From Candidatus Falkowbacteria bacterium CG10_big_fil_rev_8_21_14_0_10_44_15 (GTDB lineage Bacteria; Patescibacteriota; Patescibacteriia; Patescibacteriales; XYC2-FULL-47-12): a stretch of DNA of 23,113 nucleotides. The stretch spans positions 1 through 23,113 of the forward strand of contig PFAT01000051.1 of the NCBI GenBank assembly GCA_002773575.1, written 5' to 3'. Numbering within the stretch: position 1 is the first letter of the stretch; each line of letters starts with the position of its first letter. A model generated the notes under the pieces. The model had not been told where the DNA came from. It was given only the letters and a program-made list of their open reading frames with translations, and did no database searches. A program made the translations under genes and the position numbers. This document shows, one piece after another, positions 7,947 to 14,473 of the stretch.

Positions 7947-8447
7947 ATGCGTATCGCAATCATTTCCGACACCCACGACAACGTGCCGAACTTGGAAAAG
8001 GCACTAAAGTGGATGAAGGAAAATAATATTTCCCACATTATCCATTGCGGCGATTTGTGCGCGCCCTCAATAATTAAAGAGGTGATCGCGCCTAATTTTA
8101 AGGGAGAGGTCCATTTAATTTTTGGCAACGTGGAAGACAGGGAGTTAACGCCTAAAATTGCGGCGCAGTTTAAAAACATTAAACATTACGGCGACCAAGG
8201 CGAGCTGGAAATTGATGGCTGTAAAGTTGCTTGGGCGCACTTTCCGGAAGAAGCTAAAAAATTGGCGGAAACAGGAAAATATAGTTTTATTTTTTACGGC
8301 CACACCCACAAGCCGTGGGAAGAAAAAATCGGCAACTGCCGCGTGGTTAATCCGGGCACGCTGGCGGGGATGTTCCAAAAAGCGACTTTTGCCGTATTGG
8401 ATACGAAAACGGGAGCATTGGAACTGAAGATTTTAGAAAAATTATAG
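7947..8447 (+). CDS. YfcE/MJ0936-type metallophosphoesterase
   Basis: A 166-residue soluble calcineurin-like phosphoesterase. The metal-binding motifs appear in order: ISDTHDN at the N-terminus, HCGDLC, FGNVEDRE, and YGHTHKPW followed by VVNPGTL. Family members hydrolyse phosphodiesters with Mn or Ni; the natural substrate is usually unknown. Length is normal for YfcE/MJ0936. The start has no Shine-Dalgarno sequence and comes after a repeat-filled spacer, so co-transcription with capA is uncertain. It converges on the minus-strand rpsF-efp gene group. Confidence 0.92.
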   Translation: MRIAIISDTHDNVPNLEKALKWMKENNISHIIHCGDLCAPSIIKEVIAPNFKGEVHLIFGNVEDRELTPKIAAQFKNIKHYGDQGELEIDGCKVAWAHFPEEAKKLAETGKYSFIFYGHTHKPWEEKIGNCRVVNPGTLAGMFQKATFAVLDTKTGALELKILEKL

Positions 8448-8461
8448 AGTTTAAAGTTAAA

Positions 8462-8494
8462 GTAAAAAAATAACTGCTCCCAATTTAGAGCAGC
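8462..8494 (-). terminator. Intrinsic terminator of the minus-strand rpsF-efp group
   Basis: On the minus strand CTGCTC (8493-8488), an 8-nt loop, GAGCAG (8479-8474), then TTATTTTTTT. It sits between two convergent genes. There is no T-run on the plus-strand side, so it serves the minus strand only. Confidence 0.8.
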
Positions 8495-8525
8495 AATAAG
8501 AGCGATTTTGAATTAAAACTTTCGT

Positions 8526-8735
8526 TTACAGGAAAGGCAGGGCTTGCAACCGTTTATAGAGAGCGTGAGCCTCCTCGTCTTTATTTTTTTGCCACAACTT
8601 AAACAACGTCTCACCCATTTTACAAAATTTTTTTTGTTTAATGGTCGCCAGCACTTCGGAATTATCAGCATAACAGCGCTCGGCGTCAGCCAAAATTGCC
8701 TCCCATGAATCCCGCGGCTTCCTCGGTTCAGCCAT
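8526..8735 (-). CDS. Small hypothetical protein after efp
   Basis: 69 residues, MAEPRKPRDSWEAILADAER at the N-terminus, with two likely helices, several Lys/Glu pairs, two cysteines and no membrane segment. The ATG at 8735 is preferred over the GTG at 8738 because AAGGGGGTG precedes it at normal spacing, a strong Shine-Dalgarno sequence unlike its housekeeping neighbours. A TATAAT (8758-8753, minus strand) lies in the short gap after efp, so it may have its own promoter, although the matching -35 is poor. It is the last gene before the terminator at 8462-8494. I do not recognise a family. Confidence 0.7.
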   Translation of the reverse strand: MAEPRKPRDSWEAILADAERCYADNSEVLATIKQKKFCKMGETLFKLWQKNKDEEAHALYKRLQALPFL

Positions 8736-8765
8736 CACTATTCACCCCCTTGATTATAAAAGATG

Positions 8766-9323
8766 TTAAGCTCTCTCTACATATTCGCCAGTCTCCGTAT
8801 TCACACGGATATTGTCGCCTTCATTAATGAACATCGGCACGGCAATTTCCGCGCCGGTTTCTAAAGTGGCAATTTTAGTAACGTTAGAAACGGTATTGCC
8901 TTTAACGCCCGGCGGGGTTGACACTACCTTAAGCGCCACTTTAGGCTGCAGCCGGACCGATACCGGCTTATCTTCAAAATAAAGCATTTTAACGTCCGTG
9001 CCGTCCGGCATAAATTTAGCCGCGTCGCCTAATTGCTCCAAGGACAAACTAAACTGTTCAAAGCTTTCGTTATCCATAAAGTGGGCTTCGTTTTGATTTT
9101 TATACAAATAATTAGCCGTTTTCTCTTCGGTAGCGGCTGCTTCGGCTTTGTCGTTGCCCTGAAAAGTTTTTTCTAAGACATTGCCGGTAATTAAATTTTT
9201 TAATTTGGTTTTTAAAACGGCGCCGCCGCGGCCCATTTTATGATGGTCCGAGCGGATGACGACATAAGGTTCGTCGTTGATTTTAATCAGGGTGCCGAGT
9301 TTAATTTCAGTTAGGGATAACAT
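8766..9323 (-). CDS. efp: Elongation factor P
   Basis: EF-P binds between the ribosomal P and E sites and relieves stalling at polyproline. The 185-residue protein has the usual three-barrel length and text: LSLTEIKLGTLIKINDEPY, the domain I loop HHKMGRGGAVLKTKLKNL, and a C-terminal GVKGNTVSNVTKIATLETG. The tip residue, a modified Lys in E. coli (K34), is Arg32 here, and the proline before the tip glycine is Met. The start is taken at 9323; an in-frame ATG at 9338 lies inside a GTCATTGCGAG repeat and would add five residues. There is no Shine-Dalgarno sequence. It lies downstream of rpsR with a 107-bp spacer made mostly of that repeat. Confidence 0.95.
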   Translation of the reverse strand: MLSLTEIKLGTLIKINDEPYVVIRSDHHKMGRGGAVLKTKLKNLITGNVLEKTFQGNDKAEAAATEEKTANYLYKNQNEAHFMDNESFEQFSLSLEQLGDAAKFMPDGTDVKMLYFEDKPVSVRLQPKVALKVVSTPPGVKGNTVSNVTKIATLETGAEIAVPMFINEGDNIRVNTETGEYVERA

Positions 9324-9333
9324 AAAATATATT

Positions 9334-9425
9334 GTCATTGCGAGGCCGAAAGCCGTGGCAATCTCGTTATTTAGTACAGAAAACTACGGGATTGTTTCGC
9401 GCAGTACTGCGGGACTCGCAATGAC
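9334..9425. repeat. GTCATTGCGAG...CTCGCAATGAC repeat, full copy
   Basis: GTCATTGCGAG (9334-9344) and CTCGCAATGAC (9415-9425) are perfect 11-bp terminal inverted repeats enclosing about 70 bp with further pairing (CAGTACTG-type core, GGCAATCTCG / GGGATTG). It fills the rpsR-efp spacer. A right-end copy is found at the ruvB start (12783-12814). Confidence 0.85.
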
Positions 9426-9430
9426 AGCAA

Positions 9431-9652
9431 TCACCGCGGTAAAAACGGCACTAACGCCAAAATGCGCGCGCGCTTAACGGCCAGAGCTACTTTGCGCTGA
9501 TGTTTAGAGCAAACGCCGGTGCGTTTTTTTGGCAGGATTTTCGCGTAGGAATTTAAAAAGCGGCGCAGCAGTTGCGCGTCTTTGTAATCAACCTCTTTTA
9601 AGTTATTAACGCAAAAATAGCATCGTTTGTCTTTTTTTAGTTGCTGTTGCAT
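9431..9652 (-). CDS. rpsR: 30S ribosomal protein S18
   Basis: 73 residues. This is bS18 of the zinc-binding type: KRCYFCVNN near the N-terminus and GVCSKHQRK later provide the Cys/His ligands. The core text DAQLLRRFLNSYAKILPKKRTG is the family signature; the tail ends RARILALVPFLPR. S18 pairs with S6 on the 30S platform, and both genes are in this minus-strand group with ssb between them, the common rpsF-ssb-rpsR order. There is no Shine-Dalgarno sequence. A 217-bp spacer separates it from ssb, long for this operon and filled with inverted repeats. The stop codon abuts the end of the downstream repeat. Confidence 0.96.
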   Translation of the reverse strand: MQQQLKKDKRCYFCVNNLKEVDYKDAQLLRRFLNSYAKILPKKRTGVCSKHQRKVALAVKRARILALVPFLPR

Positions 9653-9711
9653 AGTTCAAGAAGTTAGTGTGGGTTTAATCGGTTAGCGAACCTTTAACAC
9701 GAAATGGCCGT

Positions 9712-9858
9712 ACGGATTTATATCTAAATCAGATGAATGCCTGCCTGCCGGCGCGTTTACTCCGTGAAATATTTATAAATTTCACAGGGTGAATTTGAGT
9801 TGATGTAAATCCTCGCGATGTTTTCGCGTTAGGCGATCGCTTAAAGTTATAAATCCGT
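9712..9858. repeat. Structured element between ssb and rpsR
   Basis: ACGGATTTATA (9712-9722) and TATAAATCCGT (9848-9858) are perfect 11-bp terminal inverted repeats. Inside are a GATTTA/TAAATC hairpin, a TGCCTGCCTGCCGGC unit (9738-9752) of the family also found in the 23S gene and the Trm11-like gene, an ACTCCGTGAAAT...ATTTCACAGGGT palindrome (9759-9790) and a CGCGA/TCGCG hairpin. It looks like a composite of several repeat families and would be transcribed within the operon mRNA. Confidence 0.65.
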
Positions 9859-9869
9859 GCGCGGGGTTT

Positions 9870-10388
9870 CTAGAAGGGGATGTTTTCTATTTTTATTTCT
9901 TCTTCGCCGTCCGTTTCGGACGGAGAGTTAAAAGCTCCCGGGGCGGTAAAAGTCGCCGGCACTTCCTGGTCAATAACCGGCACCTCTTCGCTCATCGGCG
10001 CTGGCGCCATCGCCGGCCGCATCGGCGCCGCGGCAGTCGCGGTTGACGCTTGCGCCTGGCCGGAGGAGCCGAGCATAATCATATTGTCGGCGATAATTTC
10101 CGTTCGATTGCGCTTAGCGCCGTCTTGGCCAACCCAATCGCGGGTCTGAAGGCGGCCTTCAATATAAACTTGTTTGCCTTTCTTTAAATAAGTGCCGCAG
10201 ATTTCCGCCAGTTTGCGCCAAGCGACCACATTATGAAATTCCGCTTTTTGCTGGCGCTGGCCGCTCGCGTCCGTCCAGCTAAAATTAGTGGCGACCGAAA
10301 AAGAAGCGACCGTTTGCCCGGAAGGGGTAGTGCGCACTTCCGGGTCGCGGGTCAGGTTGCCGATAATCATTGCTTTGTTTAGGTTCAT
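9870..10388 (-). CDS. ssb: Single-stranded DNA-binding protein
   Basis: 172 residues. The N-terminal OB fold starts MNLNKAMIIGNLTRDPEVRT and continues with SFSVATN, EFHNVVAWRKLAEICGTYLKKGKQVYIEGRLQTR, the SSB signature. A Pro/Ala-rich linker (about residues 113-145) leads to an acidic tail ending EEIKIENIPF; the IPF end is the usual docking peptide for partner proteins. It sits between rpsF and rpsR in the classical order. The start lacks an adjacent Shine-Dalgarno sequence; a GGAGGA lies about 28 nt upstream, too far to act directly. Confidence 0.96.
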   Translation of the reverse strand: MNLNKAMIIGNLTRDPEVRTTPSGQTVASFSVATNFSWTDASGQRQQKAEFHNVVAWRKLAEICGTYLKKGKQVYIEGRLQTRDWVGQDGAKRNRTEIIADNMIMLGSSGQAQASTATAAAPMRPAMAPAPMSEEVPVIDQEVPATFTAPGAFNSPSETDGEEEIKIENIPF

Positions 10389-10461
10389 AAGTCTTTATTT
10401 AAGGCAGAGTTAGTCCTCCGCTTTATGATATAATGCAAATCTACAAAATCCTTTATAAAAT

Positions 10462-11016
10462 TTATAAAAGACTCTCGGTATCGTCCAAAATTTTATTCAG
10501 CTTTTCGTCCAATTCTTCGATACTCACTTTCTTAGTCTCTTTTTCTTTTGTTTCCGCCGGCGCTTTGTGCTTAACTACTCGTCCTTCTCGCTCTTCCATT
10601 GCTTTTGCTTGTTCTTCGGCCATTTTCTGGGTAGCGCGTTTTTCGTTGGCGATTTCTTCCGCGCTCTTGATTCTTTTTTGGGTAACGAGATGGCGGAGGA
10701 TGTCTTCATTCAAGCGCAGATAATTATTCAATTTGTTAATGTTTTCCCGGGGCAGATCAAACTCTATCAAAAAATAATAGGCATGGAAAAAACCTTTTAT
10801 CGGGTAAGCGAGTTTTTGCTTTCCCCAAGCCTCTTCTTGGATAATTAAGCCCCCCTGGTCTTTAATGAATTTGACGACCGCGCTCGTGATGGGCTCAAGC
10901 TCGTTTTCGCTAAATTTATTGGCGATCAGATAAACCAGCTCATAGCGTTGGGTATTTGGCTCTTTGGCTTCGGTAACGGTTTCTTTTTTAGGCATATTAA
11001 TTTTAGGCATTCGCAT
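10462..11016 (-). CDS. rpsF: 30S ribosomal protein S6 with C-terminal extension
   Basis: 184 residues against about 95-135 for many bS6 proteins. The core is YELVYLIANKFSENELEPIT, EEAWGKQKLAYPIKGFFHAYYFLIEFDLP and ILRHLVTQKR. A charged extension follows (about residues 120-184), rich in Lys and Glu and ending SIEELDEKLNKILDDTESLL, probably a coiled coil plus helix. The start could be the ATG at 11016 or 11010 (second Met); both are close to a T-run of an upstream hairpin, with no Shine-Dalgarno sequence. First gene of the rpsF-ssb-rpsR-efp group. A promoter and structured leader lie upstream, suggesting leader-mediated control as known for S6:S18 in other bacteria. Confidence 0.95.
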   Translation of the reverse strand: MRMPKINMPKKETVTEAKEPNTQRYELVYLIANKFSENELEPITSAVVKFIKDQGGLIIQEEAWGKQKLAYPIKGFFHAYYFLIEFDLPRENINKLNNYLRLNEDILRHLVTQKRIKSAEEIANEKRATQKMAEEQAKAMEEREGRVVKHKAPAETKEKETKKVSIEELDEKLNKILDDTESLL

Positions 11017-11023
11017 TATAAAA

Positions 11024-11054
11024 TAAAAACCCGCAAGGCGTCCCTCCTTGCAGG
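11024..11054 (-). terminator. Terminator hairpin in the rpsF leader (possible attenuator)
   Basis: On the minus strand CCTGCAAGG (11054-11046), loop AGGGACG, CCTTGCGGG (11038-11030), then TTTTTATTTT. It ends only about 8-14 nt before the rpsF start, between promoter and gene, so it should control read-through into the operon. Confidence 0.75.
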
Positions 11055-11062
11055 ATGAAGAG

Positions 11063-11124
11063 AAACACCTTTATCCCGCACTTTAATGCGGGATTATCGC
11101 TACAAAATAGCGTGGGAAAGGTTT
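11063..11124 (-). promoter_or_regulatory. Three-way-junction RNA element in the rpsF leader
   Basis: On the minus strand AAACCTTT (11124-11117) can pair with AAAGG-TG-TTT (11072-11063), enclosing two hairpins: CGCTA/TAGCG (11112-11098) and ATCCCGCA/TGCGGGAT (11094-11073). It lies directly before the terminator hairpin, the position of a sensing domain. It may be an S6:S18 autoregulatory site, but I could not match it confidently to that motif. Confidence 0.5.
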
Positions 11125-11210
11125 ACTCCGTATTTGCGTCAGCAAAGTATCGGGGGTTGCCCCGTTAAATGCGCGAGCGTTGTACGAGGGTAATAATTAA
11201 TTGTAGTTTG

Positions 11211-11239
11211 ATTTTAACATAAGTTAAAAAATATTGCAA
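11211..11239 (-). promoter_or_regulatory. Promoter of the rpsF-ssb-rpsR-efp group
   Basis: Minus strand TTGCAA (11239-11234), 17-bp spacer, TAAAAT (11216-11211). The predicted leader is about 185 nt. The gap 11017-11356 holds this promoter, the structured leader and, at about 11315-11350 on the plus strand, a degenerate heptamer array (AGTATTT, GTATATT, AGTATGT...) before the next gene. Confidence 0.6.
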
Positions 11240-11356
11240 TAGTTGCTTTGCCACAAGAAACTATGTCTTTTATTTTTAATAAAAATCAAGTAAGCTGAAG
11301 GCAGGGATGTCTTTAGTATTTGTATATTAGTATGTGATTTGTAATTAGTAGGAGCT

Positions 11357-12697
11357 ATGCAATACTTCTTTATTTTAGGCAAAAATCCAACTTTGTCGTT
11401 TGCCGAAATTGTGGCGGTTTTTGGGTTAAAGCCGGAGCAGATTTTGTATTTAGGGGAAGAAGCATTAATCATAGAGTTAGAACAAGAAATAGACGCACAG
11501 CAGATTATTAGAAGGTTGGGGGGAACGATTAAGATAGGAATTATCAATTATCAATTACGAATTACAAACCTTGCCTACCGGCAGGCAGGTGACGAATCAA
11601 TGTCAAATGACTTAATGTCAAAATTAATGCCAAACCAAAAAGAACCAGCTGGAAAATTTCATTTCGGCATTTCATATTATGGTAAAGGCAAATTTAAACA
11701 AGAGAAAGCATTGGCGATGGAGATAAAAAAGGCGCTGAAGGAAAAAGGCGTGAGTTCGCGCTGGGTGACGAGCCGGGAAAAAACTTTGTCGTCGGTCGTG
11801 GTGGAACAAAATAAATTAACGAGTGAGCGGGGGGTGGAAATTGTCATTGTCGGCGACGGCGCAAAATACTGGGCTGGCAAAACCTTAGCCGTTCAGCCAT
11901 TCAAAGAATTGTCCGCGCGCGATTACGGCCGGCCCGGGCGCGACGATTATTCGGGGATGCTGCCGCCCAAATTGGCGCAGATGATGATTAACCTCACCAC
12001 CTCACCCCTGCCTTGCCGGCAGGCAGGCCTAACCCCTCTCCTTAGAAAAGGAGAGGGGAATCATTTCGTTCGCGTTACGTCTCCCTCTCCTTATCAAGGA
12101 GAGGGTCGGGGTGAGGTAGTGTTAGATCCGTTTTGTGGTTCGGGCACAATTATCACTGAAGCGGCGCTAATGGGGTACAGGAATATTATTGGTTGCGACA
12201 TTAGCGAAAAAGCGGCCAAAGATACCAAAGACAATATAAACTGGATAGCAAAAAAACATCTAATATCTAATATCCAATATCAGATTTTTCAGTGTGACGT
12301 TAAGCAGTTATCACGACAGATAAAACCAAATTCCATTGACGCCATCGTTACCGAACCGTATTTAGGGCCGTCCCGAATGGAATGGAACGAAAAAAATATC
12401 AGTCAGGTCGCGCGCGAGTTGGAAAATTTGTACGGGCAGGCGATTTTAGAATTTTATAAGGCGTTAAAGCCGGACGGGAGAATAGTGATGGTTTGGCCGA
12501 TTTTTAAAATCAAAGGCGGCGAGATAAAGCTTGCCGCCGATAAAATTTTGGGCAGTAATTTTAAAATAATAAATTTACTGGCTGAATTTTTGCCTAACAA
12601 AATTATTAAGTTGAGCGAACGAAGCACGATCGTATACGGCCGGCCAAACCAAAAAGTTTGGCGGGAGATTGTAGTTTTGACGCGGCGGGATGTTTGA
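11357..12697 (+). CDS. Trm11-like RNA (guanine-N2) methyltransferase, with repeat insertions
   Basis: 446 residues. The N-terminal half (MQYFFILGKNPTLSFAEIVAV) is a THUMP-like RNA-binding part. The C-terminal half is a SAM-dependent methyltransferase with motif I LDPFCGSGT (Asp257-Gly263) and motif IV TEPYLG (332-337) in place of the usual DPPY. This fits Trm11/TrmG10-type enzymes that methylate tRNA guanosines; the exact site is not predictable. Three stretches are repeat-derived yet keep the frame: residues about 62-79 (heptamer array plus a TTGCCTACCGG... palindrome), residues about 215-253 (a 117-bp composite palindrome between LAQMMINL and VVLDPFCGSG), and residues about 301-309 (ATCTAAT heptamers). 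An AGGAG lies only about 3 nt before the ATG, an unusually tight spacing. Fold and activity are probably retained because the insertions lie in linkers. Confidence 0.85.
   Translation: MQYFFILGKNPTLSFAEIVAVFGLKPEQILYLGEEALIIELEQEIDAQQIIRRLGGTIKIGIINYQLRITNLAYRQAGDESMSNDLMSKLMPNQKEPAGKFHFGISYYGKGKFKQEKALAMEIKKALKEKGVSSRWVTSREKTLSSVVVEQNKLTSERGVEIVIVGDGAKYWAGKTLAVQPFKELSARDYGRPGRDDYSGMLPPKLAQMMINLTTSPLPCRQAGLTPLLRKGEGNHFVRVTSPSPYQGEGRGEVVLDPFCGSGTIITEAALMGYRNIIGCDISEKAAKDTKDNINWIAKKHLISNIQYQIFQCDVKQLSRQIKPNSIDAIVTEPYLGPSRMEWNEKNISQVARELENLYGQAILEFYKALKPDGRIVMVWPIFKIKGGEIKLAADKILGSNFKIINLLAEFLPNKIIKLSERSTIVYGRPNQKVWREIVVLTRRDV
11538..11566. repeat. Heptamer tandem array inside the Trm11-like gene
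   Basis: Units ATTATCA, ATTATCA, ATTACGA, ATTACAA follow each other with period 7 and directly precede the CCGGCAGGCAGG palindrome. They are in frame, encoding IINYQLRITN. Confidence 0.65.
11570..11590. repeat. GCCTACCGGCAGGC palindrome in a CDS (copy identical to 23S copy)
   Basis: TTGCCTACCGGCAGGCAGGT (11571-11590) is identical to 21727-21746 in the 23S rRNA gene. Here it encodes part of LAYRQAG. Confidence 0.85.
12000..12116. repeat. 117-bp composite palindromic element in frame
   Basis: The outer arms CCTCACCCC (12000-12008) and GGGGTGAGG (12108-12116) are perfect. Inside are a TGCCTTGCCGGCAGGCAGGC unit (12009-12028), CCCCTCTCC/GGAGAGGGG and CCCTCTCC/GGAGAGGG hairpins. The length is 39 codons, so it adds to the reading frame without shifting it, encoding a linker before methyltransferase motif I. 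Confidence 0.85.
12258..12285. repeat. ATCTAAT heptamer array inside the Trm11-like gene
   Basis: ATCTAAT, ATCTAAT, ATCCAAT, ATCAGAT: four units of period 7, in frame, encoding LISNIQYQI. Confidence 0.6.
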
Positions 12698-12711
12698 TCT
12701 TTCGGGATTTT

Positions 12712-12740
12712 TTGCTTTTTTAGGGTAATTTCGCTACACT
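12712..12740 (+). promoter_or_regulatory. Probable ruvB promoter
   Basis: TTGCTT (12712-12717), 17-bp spacer, TACACT (12735-12740). Transcription from near 12747 would carry the repeat at 12783-12814 in the leader. Confidence 0.45.
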
Positions 12741-12782
12741 TAAAGAAGCTATTCATAAGAAGAGATGGCGCAATAGTTACGG

Positions 12783-12814
12783 GATTGCTTCGTCGCTTCG
12801 CTTCTCGCAATGAC
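12783..12814. repeat. Right end of a GTCATTGCGAG-type repeat overlapping the ruvB start
   Basis: GATTGCTTCGTCGCTTCGCT followed by CTCGCAATGAC (12804-12814), the same terminus as the repeat at 9415-9425. The left half is missing or diverged. The ATG of ruvB (12810-12812) is the ATG within CTCGCAATGAC. Confidence 0.8.
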
Positions 12815-13841
12815 ACAGAAAAATAATGACAACCGAATAATCAATCCGACTGAATCTAACGGCGATTTAGCGCTAGACCAGACTTTGCGCCCCAAAACGC
12901 TCGCCGACTACATCGGGCAGGAAAACATCAAAGAAAATTTACAGATTTTTATGCAGGCGGCGAAAGGGCGCAATGAGCCGATTGAACACGTTTTATTATA
13001 TGGCGCGCCGGGTTTGGGAAAAACGACGCTCGCGCATGTCATCGCTAACGAGATGGGCGTTAACTGCCGCGTAACGAGCGGTCCGGCGATTGAAAAAGCC
13101 GGAGATTTAGCGGCGATATTAACGAACTTAAGCGCAGGTGATATTTTGTTTATTGACGAGATTCACCGGCTGAACAAAACGATTGAAGAGGTGCTTTATC
13201 CGGCGATGGAAGACTACGCTTTGGACATAATTATCGGCAAAGGCCCGAGCGCGCGCACCTTGCGGCTTGACCTGCCGCGCTTTACCATCATTGGCGCGAC
13301 CACCAAAATAAGTTTGCTTTCCGGTCCGTTGCGCGACCGTTTTGGCTCAACTTATCGTTTGGACTTTTATCAGCCGGAAGACATCAGTAAAATCATTAAA
13401 CGCAGCGCCGGGATTTTGAACATTGAACTTGACTCCGGCGCTGGCGAGCAAATCGCCGCTCGCGCTCGGCGCACGCCGCGCGTTGCCAACCGGCTGTTAA
13501 AGCGCGTGCGCGATTACGCGCAAGTGAAAGCGGACGGCCAAATTACCGCCGACATTAGTTTACGGGCGTTGCGGATGCTCGCGGTAGACGAACTGGGTTT
13601 GGATGACGTTGACCGCAAAATAATTAGCGCGATTTTAGAAAAATTTAACGGCGGACCGGCCGGGCTAAACAGCATCGCGGCCGCTACCGGCGAAGAGATG
13701 GCCACCATTGAAGACGTGTACGAACCTTATTTACTGCAAATCGGGTTTATTGAGCGCACTCCTAGAGGAAGGATGGTAACGGATTTAGGCAAAAAACATT
13801 TGGGCGTGCAAGGGAAAGAAAAGCAAAAGTTATTGTTATAG
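12810..13841 (+). CDS. ruvB: Holliday junction branch migration helicase RuvB
   Basis: RuvB is the AAA+ motor that drives branch migration with RuvA. The 343 residues include LRPKTLADYIGQENIKENL, Walker A GAPGLGKT, Walker B DILFIDEIHRLN, sensor region IIGATTK, the arginine-finger segment SGPLRDRFGSTYRL, and the C-terminal winged helix ending RTPRGRMVTDLGKKHLG. The only in-frame ATG before the conserved core is at 12810, within the end of a dispersed repeat; the first dozen residues (MTQKNNDNRIIN) are therefore partly repeat-encoded. No Shine-Dalgarno sequence. No ruvA or ruvC is in the window. Confidence 0.96.
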   Translation: MTQKNNDNRIINPTESNGDLALDQTLRPKTLADYIGQENIKENLQIFMQAAKGRNEPIEHVLLYGAPGLGKTTLAHVIANEMGVNCRVTSGPAIEKAGDLAAILTNLSAGDILFIDEIHRLNKTIEEVLYPAMEDYALDIIIGKGPSARTLRLDLPRFTIIGATTKISLLSGPLRDRFGSTYRLDFYQPEDISKIIKRSAGILNIELDSGAGEQIAARARRTPRVANRLLKRVRDYAQVKADGQITADISLRALRMLAVDELGLDDVDRKIISAILEKFNGGPAGLNSIAAATGEEMATIEDVYEPYLLQIGFIERTPRGRMVTDLGKKHLGVQGKEKQKLLL

Positions 13842-13870
13842 ATTGTCATAAATAGCCGTCAATTCACGAA

Positions 13871-13899
13871 TTGCCACCAGTCACGAATTACATTACAAT
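13871..13899 (+). promoter_or_regulatory. Promoter of the small-protein cluster
   Basis: TTGCCA (13871-13876), 17-bp spacer, TACAAT (13894-13899). The leader is about 70 nt and ends with GGAAGGAGAG before the first small gene. The upstream stretch 13858-13890 is heptamer-like low-complexity sequence. Confidence 0.5.
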
Positions 13900-13975
13900 A
13901 TATACTAGATATGTTCTTTCACAATTAAATAACACTAAACCTACAGAAAGAATAGTAAAGGAAGGAGAGAACATC

Positions 13976-14269
13976 ATGGACCCTATTAAGATTGAACGAA
14001 AGGCGCATATACTTTTGTACGCGGACATTAAAGCCGTTGCTTTTAAGACAGTTGACGATAGAGACGCTGCCATTGATTTACTATGGACAGATAATTTCCG
14101 TGGCATTCCAAGCGATGTGGTCGATGGCAAGACTCTTATTGTCCCTGCAGAAGTTATCCCTCACTTTGCAGACCAAGGGCTTAATTTTAAAATGGTGCAA
14201 GTTGTGCGACCAAATGAAATATCATCTGAGCGACTTGCCAAGATACGAAAAGAGCAAGGAATTTTCTAG
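13976..14269 (+). CDS. 97-residue small protein, paralogue A
   Basis: Not a family I can name. The ATG at 13976 is chosen because AAGGAAGGAGAG stands just upstream; the frame is open further 5' but that part reads across the promoter. The protein is soluble and mixed alpha/beta, with the conserved-looking block GIPSDVVDGKTLIVPAEVIP and the end AKIRKEQGIF. A second gene at 15151-15444 encodes a protein of exactly the same length that aligns along its whole length: PSDVV/PFDIV, IVPAEV/VVPAEA and RKEQGIF/RREQGPY. They are clearly duplicates. This is the first gene after a recognisable promoter, in an array of small genes all with strong Shine-Dalgarno sequences. Confidence 0.85.
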   Translation: MDPIKIERKAHILLYADIKAVAFKTVDDRDAAIDLLWTDNFRGIPSDVVDGKTLIVPAEVIPHFADQGLNFKMVQVVRPNEISSERLAKIRKEQGIF

Positions 14270-14323
14270 CCTTTAGACACATACTATCTCGGTATTAGCG
14301 CCTGAATTTAAAGGAGTTACAAA

Positions 14324-14449
14324 ATGGGACGATATATAGCCGTTACCCCTGACAAGGGAGAATTTTTGTGGACCAACAAAAATTCGCGAATAGCTCAAAA
14401 GACAGAGAAGATAATTAGTGATCTTTTAAATCATTGTCTTGCCGCTTAA
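14324..14449 (+). CDS. 41-residue small protein
   Basis: MGRYIAVTPDKGEFLWTNKN, then a helix-like SRIAQKTEKIISDLLNHCLAA. AAAGGAG (14310-14316) lies 7 nt before the ATG, so translation is likely. It is 54 bp after paralogue A and 24 bp before the next small gene. No family is recognised. The short length leaves some doubt. Confidence 0.6.
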   Translation: MGRYIAVTPDKGEFLWTNKNSRIAQKTEKIISDLLNHCLAA

Positions 14450-14473
14450 ACCTAAAAGAAAAGAGGTGATATT

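Noticed and set aside
9277..9477. Plus-strand open frame across the efp-rpsR spacer
   Set aside because: It lies over the GTCATTGCGAG repeat and the ends of two conserved minus-strand genes.
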